A stretch of 64,000 bases of DNA from Rahnella bonaserana (GCF_019049675.1 NZ_JAFMOW010000068.1:248001-312000), one strand, 5' to 3'; shown: positions 47,356 through 55,877, numbered from the stretch's first letter. Numbers and translations: made by a program. Notes: generated by a model not told the origin, from the letters alone.

Positions 47356-48669
47356 CTACACGCCTAAACGATCGCGCAGGGAATAATAGGCCGCGCCGAG
47401 CATGGTAAAGGGTACCTGGAAGTTGCGGCCACCGAAGAAAGGCATGTGCGGTAAACGGGCGAACGCATCGAAACGTTCGGCGTCACCGCGCAGCATTTCG
47501 GTAATCAGCTTCCCGGCGAGATGCGTCAGCGTCACGCCATGCCCGCTGTCGCCCTGCATGTAATAAATGTTATTTTCCAGCCGCCCAAACTGCGGCAGGC
47601 GCGATAGCGTCAGCAGGAAATTGCCGCCCCAGCGGTAATCAATCTTCACACCTTTGAGTTGCGGGAAGGTGCGGTTGAGTTTTGGCAGGATCACCGAATC
47701 GATATTGGGTGGATTTTTACCGCCGTAGGTCACGCCGCCACCGTACAACATCCGGTTGTCAGCGGTGAGGCGGAAATAATCGAGCAGATAATTGCAGTCT
47801 TCCACGCAGTAATTGTTTGGCAACAGCGAAAGGGCCATGTCATCGGACAGCGGTTCGGTGGCCACAATCTGCGAGCCGCAAGGCATGCTGAGGCGCGTGA
47901 GACGCGGTGCAAGCTGCTGACTCAGATAGGCGTTGCCCGCCAGAATCACATATCTGGCTTTTACCTGACCCTTCGCGGTATGCACTAACGCCGGTTCGCC
48001 GTGGTCGATGCGTGTGACCGCCGAGCCTTCAAAAATACGCCCGCCGTGACGGCGCACTGCTTCGGCTTCACCCAGCACCAGATTGAGCGGGTGTAAATGA
48101 CCGCCATTTTTATCCAGCAGCCCGCCAACGTAACGGTCGGTGGCGATTTCCCGGCGCACAGCAGTTTCATCCAGCAGACGCAGTTCAGTATGACCATAGC
48201 GGTTCCACAACTTTTGCTGGTCGCGCAGTTTTGCCAGCTGGCGCGCACTGAGTGCGGCAAATATGCAGCCGGGACGGTAGTCGCAGTCGATGGCGTACTG
48301 GTCGATGCGCTGACGGATAATATTCGCGCCTTCAAACATCATGCTGCCGAGCATATCGGCGGTCTGACGTCCGTAGCGTTCCTCAATGACATCTATATCG
48401 CGGCTGTAAGAGTTGACGACCTGGCCGCCGTTTCGTCCGCTGGCGCCCCAGCCGACGCGGGCGGCTTCGAGCACCACCACGTCGTAACCGGCTTCGCACA
48501 GGTATAAAGCAGAAGAAATACCGGTATAACCGGCACCGACAATACAGACATCGCACTCAATATTGTCAGTCAGTTCCGGCCACGGTGCGTGGTCGTTGAC
48601 GGAGCTGGCGTAATAGCTGTCGGTGTGCGGCACACCGACAGCGCGGGGACTTCCTGTTTGAGCACTCAT
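47356..48669 (-). CDS. puuB: Gamma-glutamylputrescine oxidoreductase PuuB
   Basis: FAD-dependent amine oxidase of the DAO family. It oxidises gamma-glutamylputrescine to gamma-glutamyl-gamma-aminobutyraldehyde in putrescine catabolism. The 437 residues carry the dinucleotide fold CDVCIVGAGYTGISSALYL (near 39-57) and VLEAARVGWGASGRNGGQV, then YCVEDCNYLLDYFRLTADN and a C-terminus PFTMLGAAYYSLRDRLGV like E. coli PuuB. It is the last gene of the leftward puuDRB transcript. Neither puuC nor puuE is next to it. Confidence 0.95.
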   Translation of the reverse strand: MSAQTGSPRAVGVPHTDSYYASSVNDHAPWPELTDNIECDVCIVGAGYTGISSALYLCEAGYDVVVLEAARVGWGASGRNGGQVVNSYSRDIDVIEERYGRQTADMLGSMMFEGANIIRQRIDQYAIDCDYRPGCIFAALSARQLAKLRDQQKLWNRYGHTELRLLDETAVRREIATDRYVGGLLDKNGGHLHPLNLVLGEAEAVRRHGGRIFEGSAVTRIDHGEPALVHTAKGQVKARYVILAGNAYLSQQLAPRLTRLSMPCGSQIVATEPLSDDMALSLLPNNYCVEDCNYLLDYFRLTADNRMLYGGGVTYGGKNPPNIDSVILPKLNRTFPQLKGVKIDYRWGGNFLLTLSRLPQFGRLENNIYYMQGDSGHGVTLTHLAGKLITEMLRGDAERFDAFARLPHMPFFGGRNFQVPFTMLGAAYYSLRDRLGV

Positions 48670-48719
48670 GGTGACATCCTTCTTTGGGTTCCCGTTGCCT
48701 CGCCCGGAATCGATGACAA

Positions 48720-49277
48720 CTAGAAGGTATTAGGGGTATGTGCGCTAACAATCCTGCAAATCCGCGTCGAAATATTACTGAAACTGTGAGGGTTCGCGGT
48801 GTTAATGGCGTAACTTTGCCCCGCACGCAGCGGGTAACTCTGACCGTTGACGGTTAAGATGATTTCTCCTTCTAACAGGGTGCCGACTTCCTCGCCCTGG
48901 TGTTTGATTTTGTCACCCGTTGTGCTGCCGGGTTGATAGGTTTCCAGCAGCATGGCGACGGTAGGGTTCGGCGTGCCGTTGTGGACCATGCGCATGGACA
49001 CGCCGCGGCTGCCGATTTCGATTAAATCTGCCGCATTAATCACGATCCGCGGCTCGTTACTTTTATGTTCCTCGGCGAAAAATTCTGAAAGTGACAGCCC
49101 GTAAACGCGCAATAGCTTTTGCAATGTACTGACGGCGGGGCTGACTTTGTCCTGTTCAATGGTGCTGATGGCGCTGTGTGTCAGGCCAGACAACTCGGCG
49201 GCTTTGCGTTGGGACATTCCGAGTTGCTGGCGAATTTCAGAAAGCCGGCGACCAGGCGCCAGACTGACTTCGCTCAT
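48720..49277 (-). CDS. puuR: PuuR repressor of putrescine utilisation
   Basis: Repressor of the puu genes that responds to putrescine. From the ATG at 49277 (ribosome site GAGAGGAA) the protein has 185 residues, the E. coli length. An N-terminal Cro/C1 helix-turn-helix (LGMSQRKAAELSGLTHSAIS near residues 19-38) is followed by a C-terminal cupin (HQGEEVGTLLEGEIILTVNG). It lies between puuD (4-base gap) and puuB, so it represses its own transcript. Confidence 0.95.
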   Translation of the reverse strand: MSEVSLAPGRRLSEIRQQLGMSQRKAAELSGLTHSAISTIEQDKVSPAVSTLQKLLRVYGLSLSEFFAEEHKSNEPRIVINAADLIEIGSRGVSMRMVHNGTPNPTVAMLLETYQPGSTTGDKIKHQGEEVGTLLEGEIILTVNGQSYPLRAGQSYAINTANPHSFSNISTRICRIVSAHTPNTF

Positions 49278-49281
49278 CCGT

Positions 49282-50085
49282 TTATTCCTCTCGTGCGCTC
49301 CGGGCCTGATGGCCTTTGCGACAGGCAGCGATAAAAGCGTCAAACAGCTGGCGGGATACGGGATCTGTCATGCTGTGCCATTCCGGATGCCACTGCACAC
49401 CAAGGGCAAACGGATGATTGCGGACACTCACGGCTTCCACCAGATTGTCCGGTGCGCGTGCTTCCACGGTCAGGACTTCGCCCAGACGGTTGGCTCCCTG
49501 ACCGTGAAGGGAGTTCACCTGAAACTGCTGATAATCGGGTAACAATTCTGAAAGCAGGCCGCCGGGTTCGATATGCACCGGATGAACCAGAGCGTATTGC
49601 TCGTCGTGCGGTAAGGTGGTGTCTTCGCGGTGATCATTGTAGCCCGGCACCTCCTGCACTTTACGGTGCAAACTGCCGCCGGTGGCGACCACCAGTTCCT
49701 GCATTCCGCGACAGGCGGCGAAAAGCGGAATTTTCTTGTCCAGCGTGGCACGGATTAACTGCAAACTCAGGCGGTCGCGGCCGGGATCGGCCAGCTCCTC
49801 GACACCTTCTTCACCGTACAAATGGGGCTCAATATTGCTGGGGCTGCCGGTGAGGAAGATGCCGTCCAGACCGCGCAGAATCTGGTCTATCGCGCCTTCG
49901 CGTGCTGCCAGTTCATGCGGCAGACAGACCGGAAGGGCGTCTGCATTAAAGATGGCGTCCAGATATTTTTCATGGACAGTCAGGGCCGGGTTTTCATCAA
50001 CAGTGTTTTCACACATTACTACCCCAATGACCGGTCTGTAGCGCGTCTCTTTTCCCGTGGATGGCGTGGAAAATATATTGCCCAT
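49282..50085 (-). CDS. puuD: Gamma-glutamyl-GABA hydrolase PuuD
   Basis: Class I glutamine-amidotransferase-like hydrolase that releases GABA and glutamate from gamma-glutamyl-GABA. From the ATG at 50085 (site AGGCGG) there are 267 residues. The nucleophile is in FAACRGMQELVVATGG, and the His-Glu pair in GVQWHPEW. It is the first gene of the leftward transcript. Its substrate needs PuuC, which is not encoded in the window. Confidence 0.95.
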   Translation of the reverse strand: MGNIFSTPSTGKETRYRPVIGVVMCENTVDENPALTVHEKYLDAIFNADALPVCLPHELAAREGAIDQILRGLDGIFLTGSPSNIEPHLYGEEGVEELADPGRDRLSLQLIRATLDKKIPLFAACRGMQELVVATGGSLHRKVQEVPGYNDHREDTTLPHDEQYALVHPVHIEPGGLLSELLPDYQQFQVNSLHGQGANRLGEVLTVEARAPDNLVEAVSVRNHPFALGVQWHPEWHSMTDPVSRQLFDAFIAACRKGHQARSAREE

Positions 50086-50274
50086 AATACCGCCTCGTTG
50101 AGTAGATGAATTTGCTGACAGCACGCACCTCCCCGCACGTTACTGCTCAGAATATTGACCTGTTATTGACCAATTTAGCAGCGCTCAGGGTGCTTTTCAA
50201 ACGGATATGTTGCGAAAATGTAGGTGTTGCAAATAATTAATGTTAAGGCTAGGGTTAATCATATGGCCGTTATT

Positions 50275-50312
50275 TTGAGCAATAAACGGTTTGAGCATAA
50301 AAAGTTTGAGCA
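50275..50312. promoter_or_regulatory. Three TTGAGCA direct repeats in the puuD-puuA control region, candidate PuuR sites
   Basis: TTGAGCA occurs at 50275, 50291 and 50306, spaced 16 and 15 bases, in the 351-base gap between the divergent puuD and puuA genes. The E. coli PuuR site is the asymmetric AAAATATAATGAACA. The first repeat with its flank (TATTTTGAGCA) matches its last 11 bases at 8 positions. The rest of the gap holds no gene. Confidence 0.45.
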
Positions 50313-50436
50313 AGTCCATGAGGAACTAAAAGACATGAGAGCACTGCGTTGAACAGGGTAATGACCCGGTAAAGATAACCGGCTGGCATCATGGTGGTGC
50401 CTGATATGCCGGAAACCAGCAAATGGCGGAAAACCT

Positions 50437-51873
50437 ATGCAAGCGACTGAACTGATGAACGAAATCAAGAAAGAGATTAGCGAACCCCTCGCTAAGCACG
50501 CTGAAGAGCGAAGTAGCGCGTTCCAGGATGAAGTAACTCAGTACCTGGAGCGTCACCCGCAAACCCTTCACGTCGACGTCCTGCTCACCGATCTCAATGG
50601 CTCCTTCCGCGGCAAACGCATTCCCGTCTCAGCGCTCCGTAAACTCGAAAAAGGCTGTTATTTCCCGGCATCGGTTTTCGCCATGGACATTCTCGGTAAT
50701 GTCGTGGAAGAAGCCGGTTTAGGCCAGGAGCTGGGCGAACCCGACCGCACCTGTATTCCGGTTCCCGGCACCTTAACGCCATCGGCTTCCGATCCTGAAC
50801 ATATTGGCCAGCTGCTTCTGACCATGCTTGACGAAGATGGCACTCCCTTTAACGTTGAACCACGCAATGTGCTGAACCATATCTGGCAAACATTGCGCCA
50901 GCGGGGCTTGTTCCCGGTGGTAGCGGTAGAGCTGGAGTTCTATCTGCTCGACAGGCAGCGCGATGCGGAAGGTTACATTCAGCCGCCGTGTACGCCGGGG
51001 ACGCAGGAACGCAGCATGCATACTCAGGTTTATTCCGTCGATAATCTGGATCACTTTGCCGATGTGCTCAGTGACATTGATCGCCTGGCTCATATTCAGG
51101 GCTTACCTGCGGATGGCGCGGTAGCGGAATCTTCTCCCGGCCAGTTCGAAATCAATCTGCACCACAGCGAAAACATTCTGCGCGCCTGTGATTACGCCCT
51201 GATGCTCAAACGTCTGGTGCGGCTGGTGGCAGAAAATCACGATATGGACGCCACCTTTATGGCGAAACCCTACGATGAATATGCGGGCAGCGGGATGCAC
51301 ATCCATCTCAGCGTGCTCGATGACAACGGCAAAAACCTGTTTGCCGGTGCCGGCGGCGAAGATTCTGAGCTGATGAAACGCTCTCTCGCCGGAATGATTG
51401 CTTTAATGCCTGCCTCGATGGCGGTATTGGCCCCGAATGTTAATGCCTTCCGTCGCTTCCAGCCGGGCATGTATGTCCCGACGCAGGCGTCCTGGGGTCA
51501 TAATAACCGTACTGTTGCATTGCGTGTGCCATGCGGCGGAACAGCCGATCACCGTGTGGAATACCGCGTGGCGGGTGCTGATGCTAACCCATATTTAGTG
51601 GTCGCCACTGTACTGGCGGGCATGTTGCACGGTCTGGATAACGATCTGCCGTTACCTGAACCGGTGACGGGTAACGGTCTGGAACAGGAAGGTATTCCGC
51701 TGCCTATCCGCCAGAGTGATGCGTTAACTGATTTTGACGATCAGCCCGCGCTGAAAAAAATCCTCGGTGAGCGTTTTTCACATGTTTATCACACCTGTAA
51801 ATCAGACGAATTGTTGCAGTTTGAGCGCAGGGTGACGGAAACGGAGATAGACTGGATGTTACGTAACGCTTAA
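50437..51873 (+). CDS. puuA: Glutamate-putrescine ligase PuuA
   Basis: Glutamine-synthetase-fold ligase that joins glutamate to putrescine with ATP, the first step of the Puu pathway. The 478 residues (E. coli 472) include VDVLLTDLNGSFRGKRIPVS, GPIA-like PASVFAMDILGNVVEE, the ATP/metal site GSGMHIHLSV and RRFQPGMYVPTQASWGHNNR. It is divergent from puuD across the shared control region and followed by a strong terminator, so puuP is at least partly separate. Confidence 0.96.
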   Translation: MQATELMNEIKKEISEPLAKHAEERSSAFQDEVTQYLERHPQTLHVDVLLTDLNGSFRGKRIPVSALRKLEKGCYFPASVFAMDILGNVVEEAGLGQELGEPDRTCIPVPGTLTPSASDPEHIGQLLLTMLDEDGTPFNVEPRNVLNHIWQTLRQRGLFPVVAVELEFYLLDRQRDAEGYIQPPCTPGTQERSMHTQVYSVDNLDHFADVLSDIDRLAHIQGLPADGAVAESSPGQFEINLHHSENILRACDYALMLKRLVRLVAENHDMDATFMAKPYDEYAGSGMHIHLSVLDDNGKNLFAGAGGEDSELMKRSLAGMIALMPASMAVLAPNVNAFRRFQPGMYVPTQASWGHNNRTVALRVPCGGTADHRVEYRVAGADANPYLVVATVLAGMLHGLDNDLPLPEPVTGNGLEQEGIPLPIRQSDALTDFDDQPALKKILGERFSHVYHTCKSDELLQFERRVTETEIDWMLRNA

Positions 51874-51984
51874 GACGGTTAACGAATACGCGCATCATGT
51901 TCATCGCTGGAAAAGAATTTGTAACTCAACGCCTCTGAATGTTGTCATTTATGCGTGATTTGTGCAAAATACGCCGCACTGCAG

Positions 51985-52019
51985 ATAACCGACGCTTAAA
52001 GGCGCCGGTTATTTTTTTT
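51985..52019 (+). terminator. Rho-independent terminator after puuA
   Basis: ATAACCGACGC...GGCGCCGGTTAT with a run of eight T. It lies 112 bases after the puuA stop. Confidence 0.85.
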
Positions 52020-52132
52020 ATATATGCAGTACCCAAACTAATTCAACAGAGGCCGGACCCAGATCCGGATAGATAACAAGGTTCGTGTGCGATCCCAAAT
52101 TAAAAACGGTCGCCACTATGAGGAAATGTAAT

Positions 52133-52345
52133 ATGGGGCAATACTTCAAACCTGTACCGGTGCCCGCCGGTGCTACTTTCAGCTGCGGCCACATTCGCAC
52201 AGCCTTCACCTCCGCGTTCAGCGACGTGAAGATCTATCCCCCGTTTACTGGTAATAACTCACGAAGTTTTCCCTGTACGTTGCTTTCAGAGGCGTTTAAG
52301 CGCCCGGTGTCTGCAATCCAGGGAGGGCTGAACCATGTCTGCTAA
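52133..52345 (+). CDS. Possible small ORF translationally coupled to puuP
   Basis: A 70-codon frame in the 315-base stretch between the puuA terminator and puuP. The ATG at 52133 has AGGA eight bases upstream, and its TAA stop overlaps the puuP start by 11 bases. The product would begin [20 protein letters not shown] and contain four Cys; I recognise no family. It could be a leader peptide that couples translation to puuP or a chance frame. A small CCGGA/TCCGG hairpin precedes it near 52052. Confidence 0.35.
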   Translation: MGQYFKPVPVPAGATFSCGHIRTAFTSAFSDVKIYPPFTGNNSRSFPCTLLSEAFKRPVSAIQGGLNHVC

Positions 52346-53711
52346 TGCATCTGCCGCTCCGGCCACTCAGCGTGTACAACTGCGTAAAACCCTGACACTG
52401 GTTCAGGTTGTGATGATGGGTCTTGCCTATCTGCAACCGATGACCATTTTTGATACGTTCGGCATCGTTTCCGGCCTGACCGATGGTCACGTCGCGACCG
52501 CGTACATCTTCGCGCTGATCGCCGTGCTGTTTACCGCCGTGAGCTACGGCAAACTGGTGCAGCGTTTCCCGTCTGCCGGTTCTGCTTATACTTACGCGCA
52601 AAAAGCCATCAGCCCGCATGTCGGTTTTATGGTCGGCTGGTCATCACTGCTGGACTACCTGTTCATGCCGATGATCAACATCCTGCTGGCGAAAATTTAC
52701 CTGGAAGCCATCTTCCCGGGCGTGCCGTCGTGGATATTCGTGGTGGCGCTGGTCGGCATGATGACTGCGTTCAACCTGCGAGGGATCAAGGTCGTTGCTA
52801 ACCTGAACAGCATCATTGTTGTCGTGCAGGTGGCCATCATGGTGGTGTTCCTGGGTCTGTTAGTTCGTGGCGTTTACATGGGCGAGGGCATGGGTACACT
52901 GGCGACGACCAAACCGTTCTTCAGTGAGAATGCGCATGTGGTGCCGATGATTACCGGCGCGACCATTTTGTGCTTCTCGTTCCTGGGCTTCGACGGTATC
53001 AGCTCGTTGTCTGAAGAAACACCGAACGCGGGTAAAGTCATCCCGAAAGCGATTTTCCTGACCGCGCTGATTGGCGGCATCATCTTCGTCGTGGTGTCTT
53101 ACTTCCTGCAACTGTACTTCCCGGACATTTCGCGCTTTAAAGATCCGGACGCATCACAGCCTGAAATCATGCTGTACGTGGCAGGTAAGTTCTTCCAGTC
53201 CGTCATTCTGTGCTTTAGCTGCGTGACCGTTCTGGCCTCTGGCATGGCTGCGCACGCAGGCGTTTCCCGTCTGCTGTACGTGATGGGCCGCGATGGTGTG
53301 TTCCCGGAAAAACTGTTTGGTTATGTGCATCCGAAATGGCGTACTCCGACGTTCAACGTACTGCTGGTCGGCGTTGTGGCGATGTCTGCGGTGACCTTTG
53401 ATCTGGTGACGGCGACTGCGCTGATTAACTTCGGTGCGCTGGTGGCGTTCACCTTCGTGAACCTGTCAGTGATTTCACAGTTCTACATCCGTGAAAAACG
53501 TAACCGTACGCTGAAAGACCACATCAACTACCTGATCCTGCCGGTGATTGGTGCGCTGACAGTCGGTGCGCTGTGGCTGAATCTGGAAGCAAGCTCGATG
53601 ACACTGGGCCTGGTCTGGGCCGCGATTGGCCTTGGGTATCTGGCGTTCATCACCAATGCGTTTCGCAAGCAACCGCCGCAGATGAGCGGGGAGATTGCGC
53701 CGGAAGCCTGA
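52335..53711 (+). CDS. puuP: Putrescine importer PuuP
   Basis: APC-family amino acid/polyamine permease, 458 residues (E. coli 461) with about 12 membrane segments. Family blocks are [42 protein letters not shown] and [22 protein letters not shown]. The ATG follows AGGGAGGG. It feeds putrescine to PuuA. The gene is downstream of puuA on the same strand but behind a terminator and a long leader. Confidence 0.95.
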   Translation: MSANASAAPATQRVQLRKTLTLVQVVMMGLAYLQPMTIFDTFGIVSGLTDGHVATAYIFALIAVLFTAVSYGKLVQRFPSAGSAYTYAQKAISPHVGFMVGWSSLLDYLFMPMINILLAKIYLEAIFPGVPSWIFVVALVGMMTAFNLRGIKVVANLNSIIVVVQVAIMVVFLGLLVRGVYMGEGMGTLATTKPFFSENAHVVPMITGATILCFSFLGFDGISSLSEETPNAGKVIPKAIFLTALIGGIIFVVVSYFLQLYFPDISRFKDPDASQPEIMLYVAGKFFQSVILCFSCVTVLASGMAAHAGVSRLLYVMGRDGVFPEKLFGYVHPKWRTPTFNVLLVGVVAMSAVTFDLVTATALINFGALVAFTFVNLSVISQFYIREKRNRTLKDHINYLILPVIGALTVGALWLNLEASSMTLGLVWAAIGLGYLAFITNAFRKQPPQMSGEIAPEA

Positions 53712-53734
53712 TTTTTGCCCTTTGAAAAGGGCAG

Positions 53735-53828
53735 GAAACTTTCTTTGCAGATGGCCGCTGCAATGGCGGCTCTACTTTGCAGCAAGCCTCTATAAAAGAG
53801 GCTTTTAAAGTAGCTTAGTGAAAGTTTC
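53735..53828 (+). repeat. Nested stem region at the left edge of the puuP-sbcB repeat
   Basis: GAAACTTTC (53735-53743) pairs perfectly with GAAAGTTTC (53820-53828). The closed segment contains GCCGC/GCGGC (53754-53770) and CTACTTT/AAAGTAG (53772-53813), the latter enclosing AAGCCTC/GAGGCTT. Just before, TGCCCTTT-ga-AAAGGGCA (53716-53733) forms another stem after the puuP stop. Confidence 0.7.
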
Positions 53829-54060
53829 GGTTTTTCAACAACGGTTGTCATACAGCTTTTCGCGCCGAAACCGACGAGAGAGGAAAGTGCTTTTCCTCTC
53901 TCGACTCTCCTCGCTTTTTTCACTGCGCGCTTCGCTTGTTACAATGTTTCAGGTGCTATTGCGACAGGCTGGAAATCTTGCCGCTGCGCGGTACCTTCTC
54001 TCGGTCTTCGAGCCAAAGGTCTCGAAGCCGCTCCGTTCAGCAAGATTTCTGAACCGCCCG
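53825..54060 (+). repeat. Left arm of a large inverted structured repeat
   Basis: Blocks in order: TTTCGGTTT (53825), GCGCCGAAACCG (53862), hairpin CGAGAGAGGAAA-GTGC-TTTTCCTCTCTCG (53875-53903), CTCCTCGCTTTTTTCACTGC with GCGCTTCGCT (53907-53936), and TTCGAG...CTCGAA (54007-54026). The same blocks recur on the other strand in the right arm at nearly equal spacing. Reading frames here are arginine-rich, lack ribosome sites and are not convincing as genes. Confidence 0.8.
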
Positions 54061-54117
54061 CACGATCTTAAATTCATAGGCAAACGGTTTTTATCTTTTA
54101 GAAATGTTGATTGGCGC

Positions 54118-54353
54118 GATCAAAAATGGCACCGAATGAACGGTTCGAGACCAGAGGCTCGAATCCTGAAGTTCGGGAATCGCATAGCGATGACATTTTG
54201 CGCCATTCACTATTGCCACAGGATATGTCCGTCGTGCCAGCGATAGCGCGCAGTAAAAAAGCGGGGAGGAATCCAAAGGAGGGAAAGCACTTCCCTCCTT
54301 TGGGCGGTTTCGGCGCAACGAATTAAGTGATCACTGCACGTGAGAAACCGAAA
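54118..54353 (-). repeat. Right arm of the large inverted structured repeat
   Basis: Read on the minus strand: AAATTTCGGTTT (end near 54353), GCGCCGAAACCG (54305-54316), hairpin CCAAAGGAGGGAA-GTGC-TTTCCCTCCTTTGG (54273-54303), CTCCCCGCTTTTTTACTGCG (54249-54268) and TTCGAG...CTCGAA (54144-54163). The hairpin stem differs from the left arm at many positions, yet both stay paired and both keep a GTGC loop. Confidence 0.8.
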
Positions 54354-54392
54354 TTTACTCGGTCAGCTTTTAACGATGGGTACTCACTGCTT

Positions 54393-54412
54393 TTGAAAAA
54401 CCGAAATTTTCA
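54393..54412. repeat. Outer terminal inverted repeat of the puuP-sbcB element
   Basis: TTGAAAAACCGAAATTTTCA matches the reverse complement of bases 53819-53838 at 19 of 20 positions. It also repeats the inner AAACCGAAA block at 54345 with a 53-base offset, a partial tandem duplication of the arm end. Confidence 0.8.
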
Positions 54413-54422
54413 GCAAATCAAA

Positions 54423-54446
54423 AAGGGGCCTTTGGGGAATCCCCAA
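54423..54446 (-). terminator. Possible terminator after sbcB
   Basis: On the minus strand, just after the sbcB stop, TTTGGGG-att-CCCCAAA forms a stem and is followed by GGCCCCTTTTT. An alternative GGGG/CCCC pairing runs directly into the T-run. Confidence 0.5.
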
Positions 54447-54449
54447 AAA

Positions 54450-55877
54450 TTAACCCACCAGTTTCTTCCCATATTCAAACAGCGCCTTGAGAAGCGCCAT
54501 CTTCTCAACATCCCCCTCATGCAAGTTATAGAGCGCCTCAAGCTCTAACGCATAATTCTGAAAACGTTCGTCAGTGAGCTTCGTCTGCCGGTGCGCCATC
54601 CATCTCTTTTGCTCGGCATCCGTCAGCGTGGCAGGGTAGTTGCGCGCACGAAAACGGAACAACAACGGCTCGATGCGGGAATCGTTAAAGGTCAGATCCA
54701 GCGCGGGGAGATTCTCCGGGCGGGTTTCCAGAATGATACGCATGGCAGCGCGATCGGCGTCGCTGAAGAAACCGTCGTACAAACGCGCATCTACGTCATC
54801 GGATGGCGTAAATGGCTCGGCTTCAGCAAACATCGTGACCACTTTTTCGCGTACCTGCGGGTTCTGGCGTAGCAACTGCAAATTCTCAAGACAGCGTTGA
54901 CGATCAATGCCCAGACGTTCGGCGTTTTCCGGCAACAGCGTTTTTGCCGGGGCCAGCACCGGACACTTATTGATATGGACCAGCTTAATCGGCAGCGGAG
55001 ATTGCCCGGTCTGCAATGCATCGCGACGGCTGTACAAACGTTCGCGCATTTCATCAGAATTAAGATCCAACAGCGTCGACATATCACCGGCCAGATCACA
55101 CATGATCACCGCGTTCTTGTTCTCAGGATGCCAGGCCAGCGGCGCGACCCACGCGGTATTGCCGCGCGCGGCACCAAACATACCGGAAACATGCACCAGC
55201 GGTGCCATAGCCGGAATGTCGATCAGCGTATTCAGCTTATGCTTGCTGCGGTGTTCGAGCAAAAAGCTGAACAATCGTGGCTGTGCCTGTTTGACCAGCT
55301 TCGCCATCGCAATCGTGGCGTACACGTCGGCCATCGCGTCGTGAGCATTCTCGTGTTCGATGCCGTTGGCTTTGGTCAAATGTTCGAGGCGGAAACTCGG
55401 AAAACCGTCATCATTTTCCGGCCAGTTGATGCCTTCGGGGCGCAGTGCATAACAGGCACGCATCACGTCCAGCAAATCCCAGCGGGAATTGCCGTTTTGC
55501 CAGCTGTAGGCATAAGGGTCGTAAAAGTTACGATAAAGGATATTACGGCTGACTTCATCGTCGAAACGGATATTGTTATATCCGACAATGCAGGTGCCCG
55601 GTACGCTGAAGGCTTTATGGATCTGCGCTGTGAACTCAGCTTCGATCACGCCGCGTTCCAGCGCGATTTGCGGGGTAATACCCGTGATCATTACCGCTTC
55701 CGGTTCCGGCAAATAATCATCAGAAGGGCGGCAATAAATGACCAGCGGTTCTTCAATGATATTGAAATCTTCGTCGGTTCTGACACCGGCAAACTGCGCC
55801 GGTCTGTCCAGCGCCGGATTCTTGCCGAAAGTTTCATAGTCATGAAAGTAGAAGGTTTTTTGCGGTTTATCTGACAT
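54450..55877 (-). CDS. sbcB: Exodeoxyribonuclease I
   Basis: 3'-5' single-strand DNA exonuclease of the DEDDh family, working in mismatch repair and recombination. The 475 residues equal E. coli ExoI. The DEDD sites are FHDYETFG (Asp13, Glu15), the Asp in NIRFDDEVSRNI and the HDAMADV motif near 180. The SH3-like and C-terminal helical domains of ExoI follow and keep WVAPLAWHPENKNAV. It is convergent with puuP across the structured repeat. Confidence 0.97.
   Translation of the reverse strand: MSDKPQKTFYFHDYETFGKNPALDRPAQFAGVRTDEDFNIIEEPLVIYCRPSDDYLPEPEAVMITGITPQIALERGVIEAEFTAQIHKAFSVPGTCIVGYNNIRFDDEVSRNILYRNFYDPYAYSWQNGNSRWDLLDVMRACYALRPEGINWPENDDGFPSFRLEHLTKANGIEHENAHDAMADVYATIAMAKLVKQAQPRLFSFLLEHRSKHKLNTLIDIPAMAPLVHVSGMFGAARGNTAWVAPLAWHPENKNAVIMCDLAGDMSTLLDLNSDEMRERLYSRRDALQTGQSPLPIKLVHINKCPVLAPAKTLLPENAERLGIDRQRCLENLQLLRQNPQVREKVVTMFAEAEPFTPSDDVDARLYDGFFSDADRAAMRIILETRPENLPALDLTFNDSRIEPLLFRFRARNYPATLTDAEQKRWMAHRQTKLTDERFQNYALELEALYNLHEGDVEKMALLKALFEYGKKLVG

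Noticed and set aside
50275-50312. TTGAGCA repeats as iterons of a replication origin
   Set aside because: No initiator gene, DnaA boxes or AT-rich unwinding region nearby; placement between puuD and puuA fits operator sites.
53818-54246. A 142-codon frame across the structured repeat
   Set aside because: It runs through the hairpins, is extremely Arg/Ser-rich, and lacks a ribosome site. The inverted repeat structure explains the sequence better than coding.
54897-55874. Plus-strand frame of 325 codons opposite sbcB
   Set aside because: Fully antisense to sbcB, rich in Arg/His/Gln typical of shadow frames.
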